A stretch of DNA of 64,000 nucleotides, from NCBI RefSeq assembly GCF_012027615.1, contig NZ_SNUT01000003.1:62001-126000 (forward strand), in the 5' to 3' direction. The notes beneath the pieces were generated by a model. It worked only from the letters and a program-made list of their open reading frames with translations. It had not been told where the DNA came from and did not search any database. Source of the stretch: Thermococcus sp. 21S7 (lineage in GTDB: Archaea > Methanobacteriota_B > Thermococci > Thermococcales > Thermococcaceae). Of the stretch, positions 35,386 to 44,059 are shown in pieces. Numbering within the stretch: the first letter of the stretch is position 1; every line of letters begins with the position of its first letter. The position numbers were made by a program, and so were the translations under genes.

Positions 35386-35538
35386 ATGGACGAGAAGCTC
35401 AAGGCCTGCAAGAACTGCCGCTGGTTCGGGCCGATTGACTCCTACTTTCTGACCTACGGGATGTGCAGGAAGCAGGTGAAGACCGTCCACATGAACTTCA
35501 TCTGCGACGATTGGGAGCCACTATGGGGTGAGCGCTAA
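35386..35538 (+). CDS. 50-residue four-Cys protein beside the W-oxidoreductase
   Basis: MDEKLKACKNCRWFG begins a 50-residue ORF with CxxC at residues 8-11, a third Cys in YGMCRKQ (27) and a fourth in FICDDWEPLWGER (40). Four cysteines could hold zinc or an Fe-S cluster. GGTGGGC precedes the ATG at good spacing, 40 bp after the oxidoreductase stop, so co-transcription is likely. It might serve as an electron carrier or metallochaperone; that is inference. Its last 18 bp overlap the convergent ATPase gene. Confidence 0.65.
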   Translation: MDEKLKACKNCRWFGPIDSYFLTYGMCRKQVKTVHMNFICDDWEPLWGER

Positions 35539-36750
35539 GGCGTCCATCCAGTCAAAGACCCTCGCGTTCTCGGGCTCCCTCGGGAGGACGCTCTTGTCCG
35601 GGACGATGAGGAGGTTAACCTCAGCCCCCGCGCTCTCAAACTTGTTTTCGGCCTTTCTAATGTCCCACTCCCTGAGCTTCTCCTTCCACTTGACCTCGGC
35701 GACCAGATAGAACCTCCTGTTCTTCACGAGGGCAACGTCAAGCTCAAGCTCCGGCTTCTCAATCCTGACAGGCTGAAGGCCGTAGTGCTGGGCGAGGAGC
35801 CGTTCAAAGAACACCTCAACGTAGCGGGGCAGTGTTTCCTCCAGCAATCTGCGGACGGTTTTCTGTGGAAGACCCGTCTCGAAGAAACCGTATTTTGCGT
35901 TCAGGTAGTACGCGAAGTCCACGAGGGGTGATACGTGGCGGTAGCGGTAGACCTTCCGCCTCTTTCCGGAAACCGGGAGTCTCTCAAGCAACCCCATTCC
36001 CACGAGGGTTTCAAGGTATGGCGCAACGGCCCCGGGGAAAGCGTTCTCCATCAAACCCCTGGAGGATAGCTCACCCGCGATTTCCCCGGTGCTTACCTTC
36101 CCATCAGCAACGGCCTCAAGAATCGCCCAGTACCTCTTGGTAAGCTCGCGCTCCTCCTCGGTAAATATCTCACCCACGAGGCCGGGGACGTAGTCCTTGA
36201 GAACAGTGCCGATGACATCAAAGGTTTCAACGCCGTAGGATTCCACCGTCGGCGCAAGCCACGGTTCCTGAACGAGAACGGCGAGTTCGACAAGGGATTT
36301 GCCTTCAAAACCAAGGGAGCGAACGAAGCTCAGGGCGTCCGAGGGCCTGACAAGACCAACCTCATGGGCGTGGAAGAGGCCCAGCAGCGGACTGCTCTCC
36401 CCGAGGAACCTCTTGAAGTAGTGTCTCGTCGAGGTTATGAGGGTGAGCTCACCCTTTCCCGACAGGCCCTGAAGAAGCGAGAAGAACGGCTCCCCAAGGC
36501 GGTGAAACTCGTCGATGACTATCCGGCCGGTTTGGAGAAGGAGCGGGAGAAACTTCATGAATTCGTTAAGGGTCATTCTCTCCCCGTTCCCCACGTCAAT
36601 GAGCTCCGAGCCCCTCGTAACGATGAAATACCTCGCGTACTTACTCTTCTCGCGGACGTAGAACGTCTTTCCAGTCTTCCTGCGCCCGTAGAGGAGCAAC
36701 CACTTCGCTTTGAGGGCAACGTCTAGTTCGGGCCTTTCTATAATGGCCAT
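35521..36750 (-). CDS. Archaeal ATPase with DUF234 nuclease-like end
   Basis: A 409-residue protein. P-loop ATPase part: Walker A LLYGRRKTGKTF (about 22-33), Walker B GRIVIDEFHR, sensor ITSTRHYF. A winged-helix segment follows (VSTGEIAGELSSRG...LVGMGLLERLPV), and the C-terminal DUF234 region shows a PD-(D/E)xK-like pattern, D in ELDVALV and ExK in VAEVKWKE. Such ATPases are numerous in Thermococcales and of unknown function. ATG 36750 sits directly beside a palindrome that contains its RBS (36751-36772). Confidence 0.75.
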   Translation of the reverse strand: MAIIERPELDVALKAKWLLLYGRRKTGKTFYVREKSKYARYFIVTRGSELIDVGNGERMTLNEFMKFLPLLLQTGRIVIDEFHRLGEPFFSLLQGLSGKGELTLITSTRHYFKRFLGESSPLLGLFHAHEVGLVRPSDALSFVRSLGFEGKSLVELAVLVQEPWLAPTVESYGVETFDVIGTVLKDYVPGLVGEIFTEEERELTKRYWAILEAVADGKVSTGEIAGELSSRGLMENAFPGAVAPYLETLVGMGLLERLPVSGKRRKVYRYRHVSPLVDFAYYLNAKYGFFETGLPQKTVRRLLEETLPRYVEVFFERLLAQHYGLQPVRIEKPELELDVALVKNRRFYLVAEVKWKEKLREWDIRKAENKFESAGAEVNLLIVPDKSVLPREPENARVFDWMDALALTP

Positions 36751-36772
36751 TAGTATAACCACCATTATACTA
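36751..36772. promoter_or_regulatory. Palindrome enclosing the RBS of the ATPase gene
   Basis: TAGTATAA (36751-36758) and TTATACTA (36765-36772) are perfect 8-bp inverted repeats. On the coding (reverse) strand the 6-nt loop is TGGTGG, the Shine-Dalgarno site, and the ATG follows immediately. Both DNA operator and RNA hairpin functions are possible. Confidence 0.6.
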
Positions 36773-36793
36773 ATTCTGATTATTCTTAAAAGC

Positions 36794-37633
36794 CTAACGC
36801 TTGAACACCCTCACGTCAACGACGACGTGCCAGACCCCGGGGGCGTAGCGCTTGATGACCAGCTCGTTGAGCTTCTCGGCCTCGTAGCCGTGCTCCCTTG
36901 CGATTCTCTGAAACGTTTTGAAGGGTTCTTCCGGCATCAGCCTCTCGGGCACGGTGTTGTGGTAGTGGATTACCGCCTCATCCTTCGCTATGCTCAGCGC
37001 CTTTGGTATGAACTCGTGGGTCGTTACGACGTAGCCCATCAGAACGCGGTCGGCTATGTTCTCCCCGGGGAAATCCCGGTTGTCGATGTTGTAAGCCGTC
37101 ATCCTGTCCTGAACCCTGTTCAGCTCGATGTTTTCGACGAGGAACTGGAATGTGTACGGGCTCTTTTCTATCGCAATGACCCTAGCCTTTCCGTGGACGG
37201 CCATGGGGAGGCTGAGGTGCCCGATTCCAGCGAACATGTCCACGACCAGCTCGCCTGGTTTGGCGACCTTCGCCATTCTAACGCGCTCCTTAACGTTCGC
37301 AGGGGAGAACATTACCTTTGCCGCGTCCAGCTTGTACCTTATCCCGTTCTCAACGTGAACCGTCACCGTGTCGCCTCCGTAGAGAACCTCGTAGTTCGTC
37401 TCGCGGAACTCGCCGCCTATGCGGCCCTTTCTCAGGACCGTCTTGACGCCTAGAACTTCCGCGTAGACCTCGGCTATTCTGCCCTTGTAGGGTTCAAGTT
37501 CGGGCCTGAGCGGCAGAATCAGGACGTCGCCTATCCGAACCCAGTGCTTTGGGAGAATTCCAACTAGCTCCCCCGGAAGATCCTTCGAGAGTATCTCCCT
37601 GATGCGCGGCTTTATCAGTTGCGTCCTCCCCAT
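36794..37633 (-). CDS. taw2: Wybutosine pathway enzyme Taw2 (TYW2)
   Basis: A 279-residue Trm5/Tyw2-type Rossmann protein. Motifs: PLRPELEPYKGRIAEVYAEVLG, ANVKERVRMAKVAKPGELVVDMFAGIGHLSLP (SAM site), NRDFPGENIADRVLMGYV and IHYHNTVPE. It closely follows the archaeal TYW2 sequence I recall from Pyrococcus. Taw2 moves the aminocarboxypropyl group of SAM to C7 of 4-demethylwyosine at G37 of tRNA-Phe. Start ATG 37633 matches that family N-terminus (MGRTQLIKPRIREIL); upstream frame discarded. Confidence 0.92.
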   Translation of the reverse strand: MGRTQLIKPRIREILSKDLPGELVGILPKHWVRIGDVLILPLRPELEPYKGRIAEVYAEVLGVKTVLRKGRIGGEFRETNYEVLYGGDTVTVHVENGIRYKLDAAKVMFSPANVKERVRMAKVAKPGELVVDMFAGIGHLSLPMAVHGKARVIAIEKSPYTFQFLVENIELNRVQDRMTAYNIDNRDFPGENIADRVLMGYVVTTHEFIPKALSIAKDEAVIHYHNTVPERLMPEEPFKTFQRIAREHGYEAEKLNELVIKRYAPGVWHVVVDVRVFKR

Positions 37634-37751
37634 CGGCCTTACTCGACCCGGAAACTTTAAAAAGCCTTCTCCCGTCATTTCGGCAAAAAGCGATGAGAAA
37701 GCCTTAAAAACCTGGAGAACGAATTTAAAGCGAGAAATCCTCCGGAGGTCG

Positions 37752-38096
37752 ATGAGGAGTATGGATGATGAGCCCTCAAGTAGTTGGTTTTCCCGTCTGT
37801 TTAAGCCACGTGAAAAACCCGCCCTTCTTGAGCAGAAACTGAGTCGGGAGGCGTACGAGGACTACAGGCAGCTTTTGATGAAAGCCCGCCCAGAGGTGAA
37901 CGGCTCGAAGCTCACCCTCAGGCTCTCGAACGGAACCGTCGAGCTTGAGGACGGAGTCCTGCGCGTCAGGGCGAAGAACAGGAAAGCCGCGGAGAAAATA
38001 CTCCGCAATCTGCATCACTACGAGCAACCGCCGAGCCTCTGGCCCGCGTACGGCCTCAGCTACTCGCTCAAGAGGAAGAAGGGCACCATACTCTGA
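37752..38096 (+). CDS. Conserved small protein of unknown function
   Basis: A 114-residue, charged soluble protein: MRSMDDEPSSSWFSRLFKPREKP at the start, then a helical EDYRQLLMKARPEV and a beta-rich part (SKLTLRLSNGTVELEDGVLRVRAK) ending with a basic helix and KRKKGTIL. No known motif. GGAGGT lies just upstream; ATG 37761 is an equally reasonable start. It is divergent from taw2, with about 120 bp between them. Confidence 0.6.
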   Translation: MRSMDDEPSSSWFSRLFKPREKPALLEQKLSREAYEDYRQLLMKARPEVNGSKLTLRLSNGTVELEDGVLRVRAKNRKAAEKILRNLHHYEQPPSLWPAYGLSYSLKRKKGTIL

Positions 38097-38163
38097 TTTT
38101 ATTTCCTCCATTCCGGTCTTCTTTCCCAAAGATTTAAATGGTGGGTCAGGCTTAACTCTCCAA

Positions 38164-38219
38164 GCGGATGACGACCCTTGCCCAGTCTGATGGGTGATGA
38201 CGTCGGTATTAGCTGACGC
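38164..38219 (+). ncRNA. C/D box guide sRNA
   Basis: All four boxes occur in order with ideal spacing: C box ATGACGA (38168-38174, one change from RTGATGA), 12-nt spacer CCCTTGCCCAGT, D' box CTGA (38187-38190), C' box GTGATGA (38194-38200), 12-nt spacer CGTCGGTATTAG, D box CTGA (38213-38216). GCG/CGC closes the ends. This is the canonical archaeal double-guide RNA directing fibrillarin 2'-O-methylation at the base paired five nt before D and D'. Predicted target segments are ACTGGGCAAGGG and CTAATACCGACG. It lies 54 bp upstream of the Cas4-like gene. Confidence 0.88.
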
Positions 38220-38273
38220 AGGGGCGGCGAGGTTCGCGGGCCGATGACCCGCCCCGTCTCTGGAGGGAAAACA

Positions 38274-38912
38274 ATGAGCAACAACGGTCACGGCGAGGAT
38301 GGGGAACTCATAGAGTTTTACGCTAGCGAGGCCCTAACCTGTCCCAGGAGGATATACTTCCGGCTCAAGGGCTATCCCGAGAGATGGCCCGAGTTCGTTA
38401 AGGTGAGGCTCAACCAGGGGATAAACACCCACAACGTCCTCGGCGAGATTCTGCAGAAACGCTTCGGCTTTGAGCTTGAGAAGCGCATGATTCTGCGCTC
38501 CCCCCGCCTGGGCTTCGAGATACACGGGAGGGTGGATGCCATACGGGACTTCCCCATCGAAATCAAGGGGAAGACGAGCCTCCCGCGGAACCCCTACGAC
38601 TACCACCTGGCACAGCTCAACGTGTACCTCCGCTGGGCAGAGGCGGAGTACGGCTATCTCTACTACATCAAGCTCCACGAGGAGCCGATGAGGGTCATCA
38701 GCAAAATAGACTTCTCCCGCTTCCCCATAGTTAAGGGGCCGAACTTCAAGGCTTTTGAGGTTCCCTACGACGGCAAGCTCTTCCGAGAGACGCTGAGGCA
38801 CTTCTACTCCGTTAAGCGTGCGTACGAGAAAGGAAAGCCGCCGAAAGGCTGGAACGACTTCACCTGCAGGTTCTGCCCCTACCGCTACCTGTGTTATCCC
38901 GACGAGGAGTGA
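38274..38912 (+). CDS. Cas4-like PD-(D/E)xK exonuclease with Fe-S cysteines
   Basis: A 212-residue protein. The nuclease core shows IHGRVDAIRDFPIEIKGKTS (D...ExK), preceded by a conserved His/Gln-bearing helix. One Cys near the N-terminus (ALTCPRRIYFR) and three near the end (TCRFCPYRYLCYP) match the 4Fe-4S ligands of Cas4/AddB-type nucleases. Cas4 proteins trim DNA ends. There is no CRISPR array or other cas gene nearby, so this is a solo Cas4-like enzyme, probably for DNA repair. ATG 38274 follows GGAGGGAAAACA. Confidence 0.82.
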   Translation: MSNNGHGEDGELIEFYASEALTCPRRIYFRLKGYPERWPEFVKVRLNQGINTHNVLGEILQKRFGFELEKRMILRSPRLGFEIHGRVDAIRDFPIEIKGKTSLPRNPYDYHLAQLNVYLRWAEAEYGYLYYIKLHEEPMRVISKIDFSRFPIVKGPNFKAFEVPYDGKLFRETLRHFYSVKRAYEKGKPPKGWNDFTCRFCPYRYLCYPDEE

Positions 38913-38928
38913 AGTGTTTGGTGTTGTT

Positions 38929-39002
38929 AACCACAAACTCTTGGGAAAAGTTTGTGGTTGCTAATCACAAAGTTTTAATCTTTGCTGTTGGCAACCACAA
39001 AG
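38929..39002. repeat. Cluster of AACCACAAA-type inverted and direct repeats
   Basis: AACCACAAACT (38929-38939) and AGTTTGTGGTT (38949-38959) are perfect 11-bp inverted repeats. They are followed by two further copies in direct orientation: AATCACAAAG (38963-38972) and AACCACAAAG (38993-39002). The cluster lies between convergent genes and enters the end of the MBL gene. It is not GC-rich enough for a standard terminator. Confidence 0.6.
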
Positions 39003-39880
39003 CTGCCACCCCTCACGACCCACTTAAGTCCGTTATCGACCACGGGCTCAATGAGTTCACGGTTGTACAGCGTCGCTATGAACGCCCTGACTGGCACGAG
39101 GTTGAGGGCGAGTTTTTGAGGTGTCACCTCGACCCCGCAATGCCCCATGATTTTGAAGGCCAGCTCGTCGATGCTCATTGGGTTTTTGAGGAGTTCTAGG
39201 ATGAGGTTTTCTGTCTCCTCCACCCGTCTGAGATTGAAGTCGAGCAGTTCGAGTGCCTCTTCGCCCTTCACGGCCTTCCCGTGGGAGGGTATGAGCAGGA
39301 AGTCTTTCTCTGCATAATTCTGCAATTCTTTAATTGAAGCTTTAAATAGGTCTGGGTCGACCAGGTACGGCAGTCCCACCGCCTCTATTACCCTCTCGCC
39401 GAAGAACGCATCCCCTGCGTAGATGAGGCCGTTCTCCTCGTCCAGAAAGCCCGTCATTCCCGGTGAATGGCCGTTCAGCTTAACGGCCCTCAGGCCGAAG
39501 GGTTCGTCGCCCCACTCGAAGACGGCGTGGACTTTGACCTCCTCCTGAAACTGGAAGACGAGGAACCCCTCCGGTGCCTTCGAGCCGAAGGTGAGGAGTT
39601 CCCTGCTGAGCGGGCCCTCGGCAACTGAGAACTCGAACCGGTGCATGAAGAGGGGTGCGTCTATCCTGGGTGCCACCGCGATGTGGTCCGCGTGACCGTG
39701 CGTTGCAAGCTGGGCGTTTATTTCAAGCCCGAGCTTTCTGGCTTCCCTCCTGAGGTCCTTGTGCCTCCCGCTCCCGTGGCCGGGGTCAACGATGACCGCG
39801 CCCCCTTCGACCGCTCTGATGAGGGTCGAGGGGCTTCCAGGGTAGAGGTATGCAGAATCGCCGAGTTTTCTTAACGCCAT
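38975..39880 (-). CDS. Metallo-beta-lactamase fold hydrolase
   Basis: A 301-residue MBL protein. Zinc motif HxHxDH is ATHGHADHIAV (about 60-66); further ligands are H in LNGHSPGMTGF, D in YAGDAFFGE and H in IPSHGKA. A C-terminal helical domain (about 210-301) resembles the winged part of glyoxalase II/LACTB2-like enzymes. Substrate (thioester, lactone or RNA) unknown. ATG 39880 follows CGGTGGTATC; the longer upstream frame is spurious. The final codons (FVVANSKD) lie in the repeat cluster. Confidence 0.85.
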   Translation of the reverse strand: MALRKLGDSAYLYPGSPSTLIRAVEGGAVIVDPGHGSGRHKDLRREARKLGLEINAQLATHGHADHIAVAPRIDAPLFMHRFEFSVAEGPLSRELLTFGSKAPEGFLVFQFQEEVKVHAVFEWGDEPFGLRAVKLNGHSPGMTGFLDEENGLIYAGDAFFGERVIEAVGLPYLVDPDLFKASIKELQNYAEKDFLLIPSHGKAVKGEEALELLDFNLRRVEETENLILELLKNPMSIDELAFKIMGHCGVEVTPQKLALNLVPVRAFIATLYNRELIEPVVDNGLKWVVRGGSFVVANSKD

Positions 39881-39995
39881 GATACCACCGTAGGGATTAG
39901 GTGGAGGAAGATAAAAGGGCATCGGCCACAATCCATCGCCGTGAGCGGCTGGGTTCTCAAAAGAAAAATGTCGGCACAAGGAAAAGAAGGGGAAA

Positions 39996-40175
39996 TCAGA
40001 CGTGCCTCGGGTAGAGGGTCTTCTTGCCCTCGTCCTTGGCCCTCTTGACGGCTTTCTCGATGAGAGCCTTGAGCTCGGCCTCAAGGGCCTCGTAGAACTC
40101 CGGGTTAACCCTCATCTCGGGGTCCACGGCCTTGACGGCCTCCTTAACCTTGGACTTAACTATCATCTCAGCCAT
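39996..40175 (-). CDS. Histone-fold protein, DUF1931-like
   Basis: A 59-residue protein starting MAEMIVKSKVKEAVKAVDPEMRV and continuing NPEFYEALEAELKALIEKAVKRAKDEGKKTLYPRHV. The helix-strand-helix-strand layout, with ALIEKAVKRAKDEGKKTLYPRHV matching the end of an archaeal histone fold, identifies a DUF1931-type single histone fold. Whether it binds DNA is unproven. GGAGGTGTG precedes ATG 40175. Confidence 0.8.
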   Translation of the reverse strand: MAEMIVKSKVKEAVKAVDPEMRVNPEFYEALEAELKALIEKAVKRAKDEGKKTLYPRHV

Positions 40176-40361
40176 TTTCCACACACCTCCATCTCAGGCA
40201 CCGCCCCAGGCGGTTGCCATTTATTTTACCCCTCCCGGGTTTATAACCCTTCCTGCGGCCCCTTCGGCGGTGTACGTCCCTGCGCCTAATTCAGGGGTGC
40301 CCATTCCGAAGTCCCGGCAAAAGGTTAAATCCTCCAAGTGTTAGATGTTAACGGTGGTGTT

Positions 40362-41669
40362 ATGGGAAAGGGAAGGCTCGTTCTGATTGACGGCGAGCAT
40401 TACCCCGACGTTACCGCCTGGGCGGTGAGAAAGCTGGGTGATGTCTGCTGTGCGGTTTTTCTCGGCGGGAGCGAGAAGATTGGCGACGTTGGCGAGCTGG
40501 AGCGGAAGCTCGGCGTTGCCGTGTACCTCGACGGCGATTACCTCTCATCCCTTAGAAGGGCCCTCGCTGAGAACGAGATAACCGAGGTCGTTGATTTAAG
40601 CGATGAGCCGGTGCTCGATTACGAGGACAGATTCAGGATCGCCTCGCTGTGCATGCTCCACGGCGTTCCCTACAGGGGGGCGGATTTCCGCTTCACACCG
40701 CGCCGGCTCAAGAGAACGAGGAAGCCCAGTCTGGCGGTCATAGGCACGGGGAAGAGGGTCGGAAAAACGGCCGTGAGCGGATTCATAGCGCGAACCCTCA
40801 AGGAGATAGCGAGGCCGGTGATAGTGACGATGGGACGCGGGGGTCCGGCAGAGCCGGAGCTGATAGACGGAGAGAAGTTTGAGATAACGCCCGAGTTCCT
40901 TCTCAGGCTCGCCGAAAGCGGGAAGCACGCCGCATCTGATCACTTCGAGGATGCACTCACCTCGCGCGTGACAACCATAGGCTGCCGCCGCTGCGGGGGA
41001 GGCATGGCGGGCTTTTCTTTCTTCGACGTGATAGACGAGGGGATACGGCTCGCCGAGAGCCTTCCCAACGACCTCATCATCCTTGAGGGCAGTGGGGCGA
41101 CCTTTCCAGCATACCGCGCCGATGGATACATCTTGATAACCAGCGCGAAGGGAAAGCTGGACTTTATACGGGGCTACTTCGGCCCCTTCAGGGTGAGCCT
41201 CGCGGACATAGTCGTCGTTACAATGGCCGACTCCGCGAGCGAGGGACATCTAAGGGCGCTGGAGAAGGCGGTGAGGTCAATCAATCCCGACGCGGACGTC
41301 CATTTCACCACCCTGAGGTCAAGGCCCCTCGGGGACGTTTCGGGAAAGAGGCTCGGCCTCGTCATGACCTCCGGCGATGCCCTTCCGAGGGCCGGCGAAT
41401 GGCTCGAAAAGCTCGGTGCGGAGGTGGTGTGCGCCTCGGCCAACCTCTCCAAGAGGGGCCCTCTCATGCGTGATCTGGAAGCCTTCAGCGGGATAGACGC
41501 GGTTGCGGTTGAACTCAAGGCTGCCGCCGTTGACGTCGTCACCAGATGGGCGCTGGAGAGGGGGATAGAGGTCATCTATCTGGACAACGAGCCGGTCAAC
41601 GTGGACGGCAAAGACCTGAGGGAGGCGGTTCTGGCGCTGGGACGTTCGATTCTGGGGGGAGGGCGATGA
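40362..41669 (+). CDS. Cyclic 2,3-diphosphoglycerate synthetase
   Basis: A 435-residue protein with the cDPG synthetase layout: an N-terminal domain ([20 protein letters not shown]), then a P-loop [16 protein letters not shown] (about 127-142), [32 protein letters not shown] and a C-terminal domain. It closes 2,3-bisphosphoglycerate to the cyclic form with ATP. cDPG is a potassium-balanced thermoprotectant of hyperthermophiles and methanogens. ATG 40362 follows GGTGGTG. Stop TGA overlaps the next ATG (ATGA), coupling it to 2-phosphoglycerate kinase. Confidence 0.9.
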   Translation: MGKGRLVLIDGEHYPDVTAWAVRKLGDVCCAVFLGGSEKIGDVGELERKLGVAVYLDGDYLSSLRRALAENEITEVVDLSDEPVLDYEDRFRIASLCMLHGVPYRGADFRFTPRRLKRTRKPSLAVIGTGKRVGKTAVSGFIARTLKEIARPVIVTMGRGGPAEPELIDGEKFEITPEFLLRLAESGKHAASDHFEDALTSRVTTIGCRRCGGGMAGFSFFDVIDEGIRLAESLPNDLIILEGSGATFPAYRADGYILITSAKGKLDFIRGYFGPFRVSLADIVVVTMADSASEGHLRALEKAVRSINPDADVHFTTLRSRPLGDVSGKRLGLVMTSGDALPRAGEWLEKLGAEVVCASANLSKRGPLMRDLEAFSGIDAVAVELKAAAVDVVTRWALERGIEVIYLDNEPVNVDGKDLREAVLALGRSILGGGR

Positions 41670-42553
41670 TAATCGTCACCGACCCCGAGAGAAAGATACG
41701 CCTGCCATTTTCGCGGGGCATTCTGACGCGCTCCATAACCCTCGCAGGCGTTGAGGTTGGTGTGGCATACATCATCGCGACGGAGGTTCAGAAGGAGCTC
41801 AGCGAGGAGAGACGCAAGCTGGTAACCACGGAGGAGATAAGGGCGCTGACGTACAGAAAGCTCATCGATCACGGGCTGAGTAAGGCCGCGAAGCGCTACC
41901 TCTTCTGGCGCCAGCTTCGGAGGCTCAAGATACCCATAACCATGCTCCTGGGGGGTGCAACCGGCGTCGGCAAGTCCACGATAGCGACCGAGCTGGCCTT
42001 CCGCCTCGGCATAAGGAGCGTTATTGGAACGGATACGATAAGGGAGGTTATGAGGAAGATAATCGCGCCGGAACTCCTTCCGGACATACACACCTCCTCC
42101 TTCCTGGCATGGAAGGCGGTGCCGCAGGGCAGGGGAGAGTCCCCCCTCATAAAGGGCTTCAAAAATCAGGTCGAGCACGTCTCGGTTGGCGTTGCGGCCG
42201 TTCTCGACAGGGCCTACAAGGAGGGCTTCAACGCAATAATCGAGGGCATTCACCTCGTCCCCGGCTACGTGGAGCTCAAGGAGAACAGCTTCATGTACGT
42301 GATAACCGTGGGCGGGAGGAAAGACCTGGAGGCCAGGTTCTACGAGAGGGCGCGGTACAGCAAGAGGCCGGCCGACTACTACCTGGAGCACCTCGACGCG
42401 ATAATCGAGATACAGGAGTTCATCGTTGAGAGGGCCAGGGAACATGGAATCCCGGTCATAAACAACGTCGAGCTTGAGAAAACGGTCAACGCAATAATGG
42501 AGGACATAATGGAGAGGCTCATGGAGAGGGTTGAGGAGAGGATGAGGGGCTGA
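41666..42553 (+). CDS. 2-Phosphoglycerate kinase
   Basis: A 295-residue kinase. An N-terminal ATP-cone-like region (REKI-type, [14 protein letters not shown] ... [18 protein letters not shown]) precedes the P-loop [21 protein letters not shown] (about 97-117) and the nucleotide-kinase core with a lid rich in Arg. It makes 2,3-diphosphoglycerate from 2-phosphoglycerate and ATP, the substrate of the upstream cDPG synthetase. The two genes overlap by 4 bp (ATGA). The 3' end overlaps the convergent phosphoesterase gene by 35 bp. Confidence 0.9.
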   Translation: MIIVTDPERKIRLPFSRGILTRSITLAGVEVGVAYIIATEVQKELSEERRKLVTTEEIRALTYRKLIDHGLSKAAKRYLFWRQLRRLKIPITMLLGGATGVGKSTIATELAFRLGIRSVIGTDTIREVMRKIIAPELLPDIHTSSFLAWKAVPQGRGESPLIKGFKNQVEHVSVGVAAVLDRAYKEGFNAIIEGIHLVPGYVELKENSFMYVITVGGRKDLEARFYERARYSKRPADYYLEHLDAIIEIQEFIVERAREHGIPVINNVELEKTVNAIMEDIMERLMERVEERMRG

Positions 42554-44054
42554 ACGGGGCCTTTATTTTCCATATCCCGACGAGCCTTCCGCTCCCCCAC
42601 GTCGCCTGAACCTCGAAGACGACCACCATGTCCCGGTAGACGTCTATCACGTTGAAGCTGTTCCCGTAGGGGTTTCTGTGGAGCTCCCAGCTTATGGAGC
42701 CCGCGTTAACGATGGGCGTTTTCTCAACCTTGATTCCAAACGAGTTGCCCCCGTGACCGGTCAGGACGAGGTTTGCCTCCCGTCCGGTGATGACGCGGAG
42801 AACGTCGCCCGCGTCCTCCAGGAAACCGACCTCCCTGCTCCTGGGTATGGGAACCACGTTGTGGTGCATGACGACGACCGTGAAGTTCTCGCGGTACTCC
42901 CCGAGGTGCTCCGCAAGGTTTCTCTGGCCTATCCTTCCCACGACGCCTATCGGCGTCTCGTACTGGGCGCTTATGACCGGGATGAACGTGAAGCGTCCCA
43001 GCTCCTTTATCTCGGGCTCACCGAAGTATTCCATGAAGAGGTCGTAGCCGAGGTAGGTTATGTCGTTGTGGCCCGGAACGACGAGCTTTTCGGCCTTTAT
43101 TCTCTCATAGAACTCGTAGGCCTTCTCGTAGTAGCGCTCTATGCCCATGTCGACGACGTCGCCGCAGTGAACCACTATGTCCGGCCTGAGCTTCTCGTTT
43201 ATCGTCCTGATGGCGTTCTCCAGAACCTTCCTCCTGAAGTACATCCTGTCCGAGACGTTGCTCTCGCTCACCTGAACTATTCTGAGGAGCCTCCTGCCGC
43301 GGGGAACGAAAAGCTTTGGCCTCACGGGCCTATGCTCCTTGATTATCTGCTCCCCCGTAACGCGCTTTATCCTCACCTCTATTCTCCCATCATCGCGGAG
43401 AGTTATAACGTTGTAGCTGTTGACGTCGCCCTTGCGCGTTTTCCTGCACGAGGTACAGCCGGCGTTGTCCACCACCATATCCTCGATGCGGTAGACGTTG
43501 GGCACGTGCTTGTGGCCGCAGGTGTAGAGGCTGACCCCGTGCCTGAGAAGCAGGTCGAGAACGTCGCCGGCGTTGAAGAGCACGTTCCTTTCCCTCCCGG
43601 TGTCCGGGAGCGGCACGAGGTGGTGGTGGGCGGCGACTATCTTAAACTTCCTGTCCGAGTACTCCTCCAGTTTTTTCTTGAGCCATCTGAACTTGTGACC
43701 GCCAACGCGACCGTCGCTCAGGTCAGGAATCGTGGAGTCCACCCATACCACGACGCCGTCCTTGAACTCAAAGACGCCGTTCAGCGATCCGATGAACCTC
43801 TCAAAGAGCGTGTATCCAACGTTCCTGACGTCGTGGTTGCCGGGAATAACAACCAGCGGCTTCTGAATTTTTCTGAGTTCGTAGGCGGCCCTCTCGTACT
43901 CCTCGCGGAGACCGTTGTTCGTCACGTCGCCGGTGTGGATGACGAAGTCGAAATCTCCCCGGTTTATTTCGTTGACTATGAGGTCGTAGGCGTACCCCTT
44001 GTAGGCGCTCTCACCCGTTATGTGGGTGTCGCTTATGTGGGCTATCCTTATCAT
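42519..44054 (-). CDS. Tandem calcineurin-like phosphoesterase, second half degenerate
   Basis: A 511-residue protein with two metallophosphoesterase copies. The first (about 1-240) has the full set: DTH (HISDTHITG), GDVTNNG, GNHD (PGNHDVRN), HHHL and GHKH. The second (about 260-495) begins [11 protein letters not shown] where DxH should be, then [14 protein letters not shown] in place of GNHD, MHHN and TGHGGNS; metal ligands are partly lost. The first half is probably the enzyme (nucleotide or phosphodiester hydrolase) and the second structural or regulatory. ATG 44054. The CBS gene upstream ends 5 bp before it. Confidence 0.8.
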   Translation of the reverse strand: MIRIAHISDTHITGESAYKGYAYDLIVNEINRGDFDFVIHTGDVTNNGLREEYERAAYELRKIQKPLVVIPGNHDVRNVGYTLFERFIGSLNGVFEFKDGVVVWVDSTIPDLSDGRVGGHKFRWLKKKLEEYSDRKFKIVAAHHHLVPLPDTGRERNVLFNAGDVLDLLLRHGVSLYTCGHKHVPNVYRIEDMVVDNAGCTSCRKTRKGDVNSYNVITLRDDGRIEVRIKRVTGEQIIKEHRPVRPKLFVPRGRRLLRIVQVSESNVSDRMYFRRKVLENAIRTINEKLRPDIVVHCGDVVDMGIERYYEKAYEFYERIKAEKLVVPGHNDITYLGYDLFMEYFGEPEIKELGRFTFIPVISAQYETPIGVVGRIGQRNLAEHLGEYRENFTVVVMHHNVVPIPRSREVGFLEDAGDVLRVITGREANLVLTGHGGNSFGIKVEKTPIVNAGSISWELHRNPYGNSFNVIDVYRDMVVVFEVQATWGSGRLVGIWKIKAPFSPSSSPQPSP

Positions 44055-44059
44055 GGCCA

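Noticed and set aside
38274-38912. Cas4-like gene as sign of a CRISPR locus
   Set aside because: No repeats of 24-37 bp with regular spacers and no other cas gene in the window; the nearby AACCACAAA units are too short and irregular for a CRISPR array.
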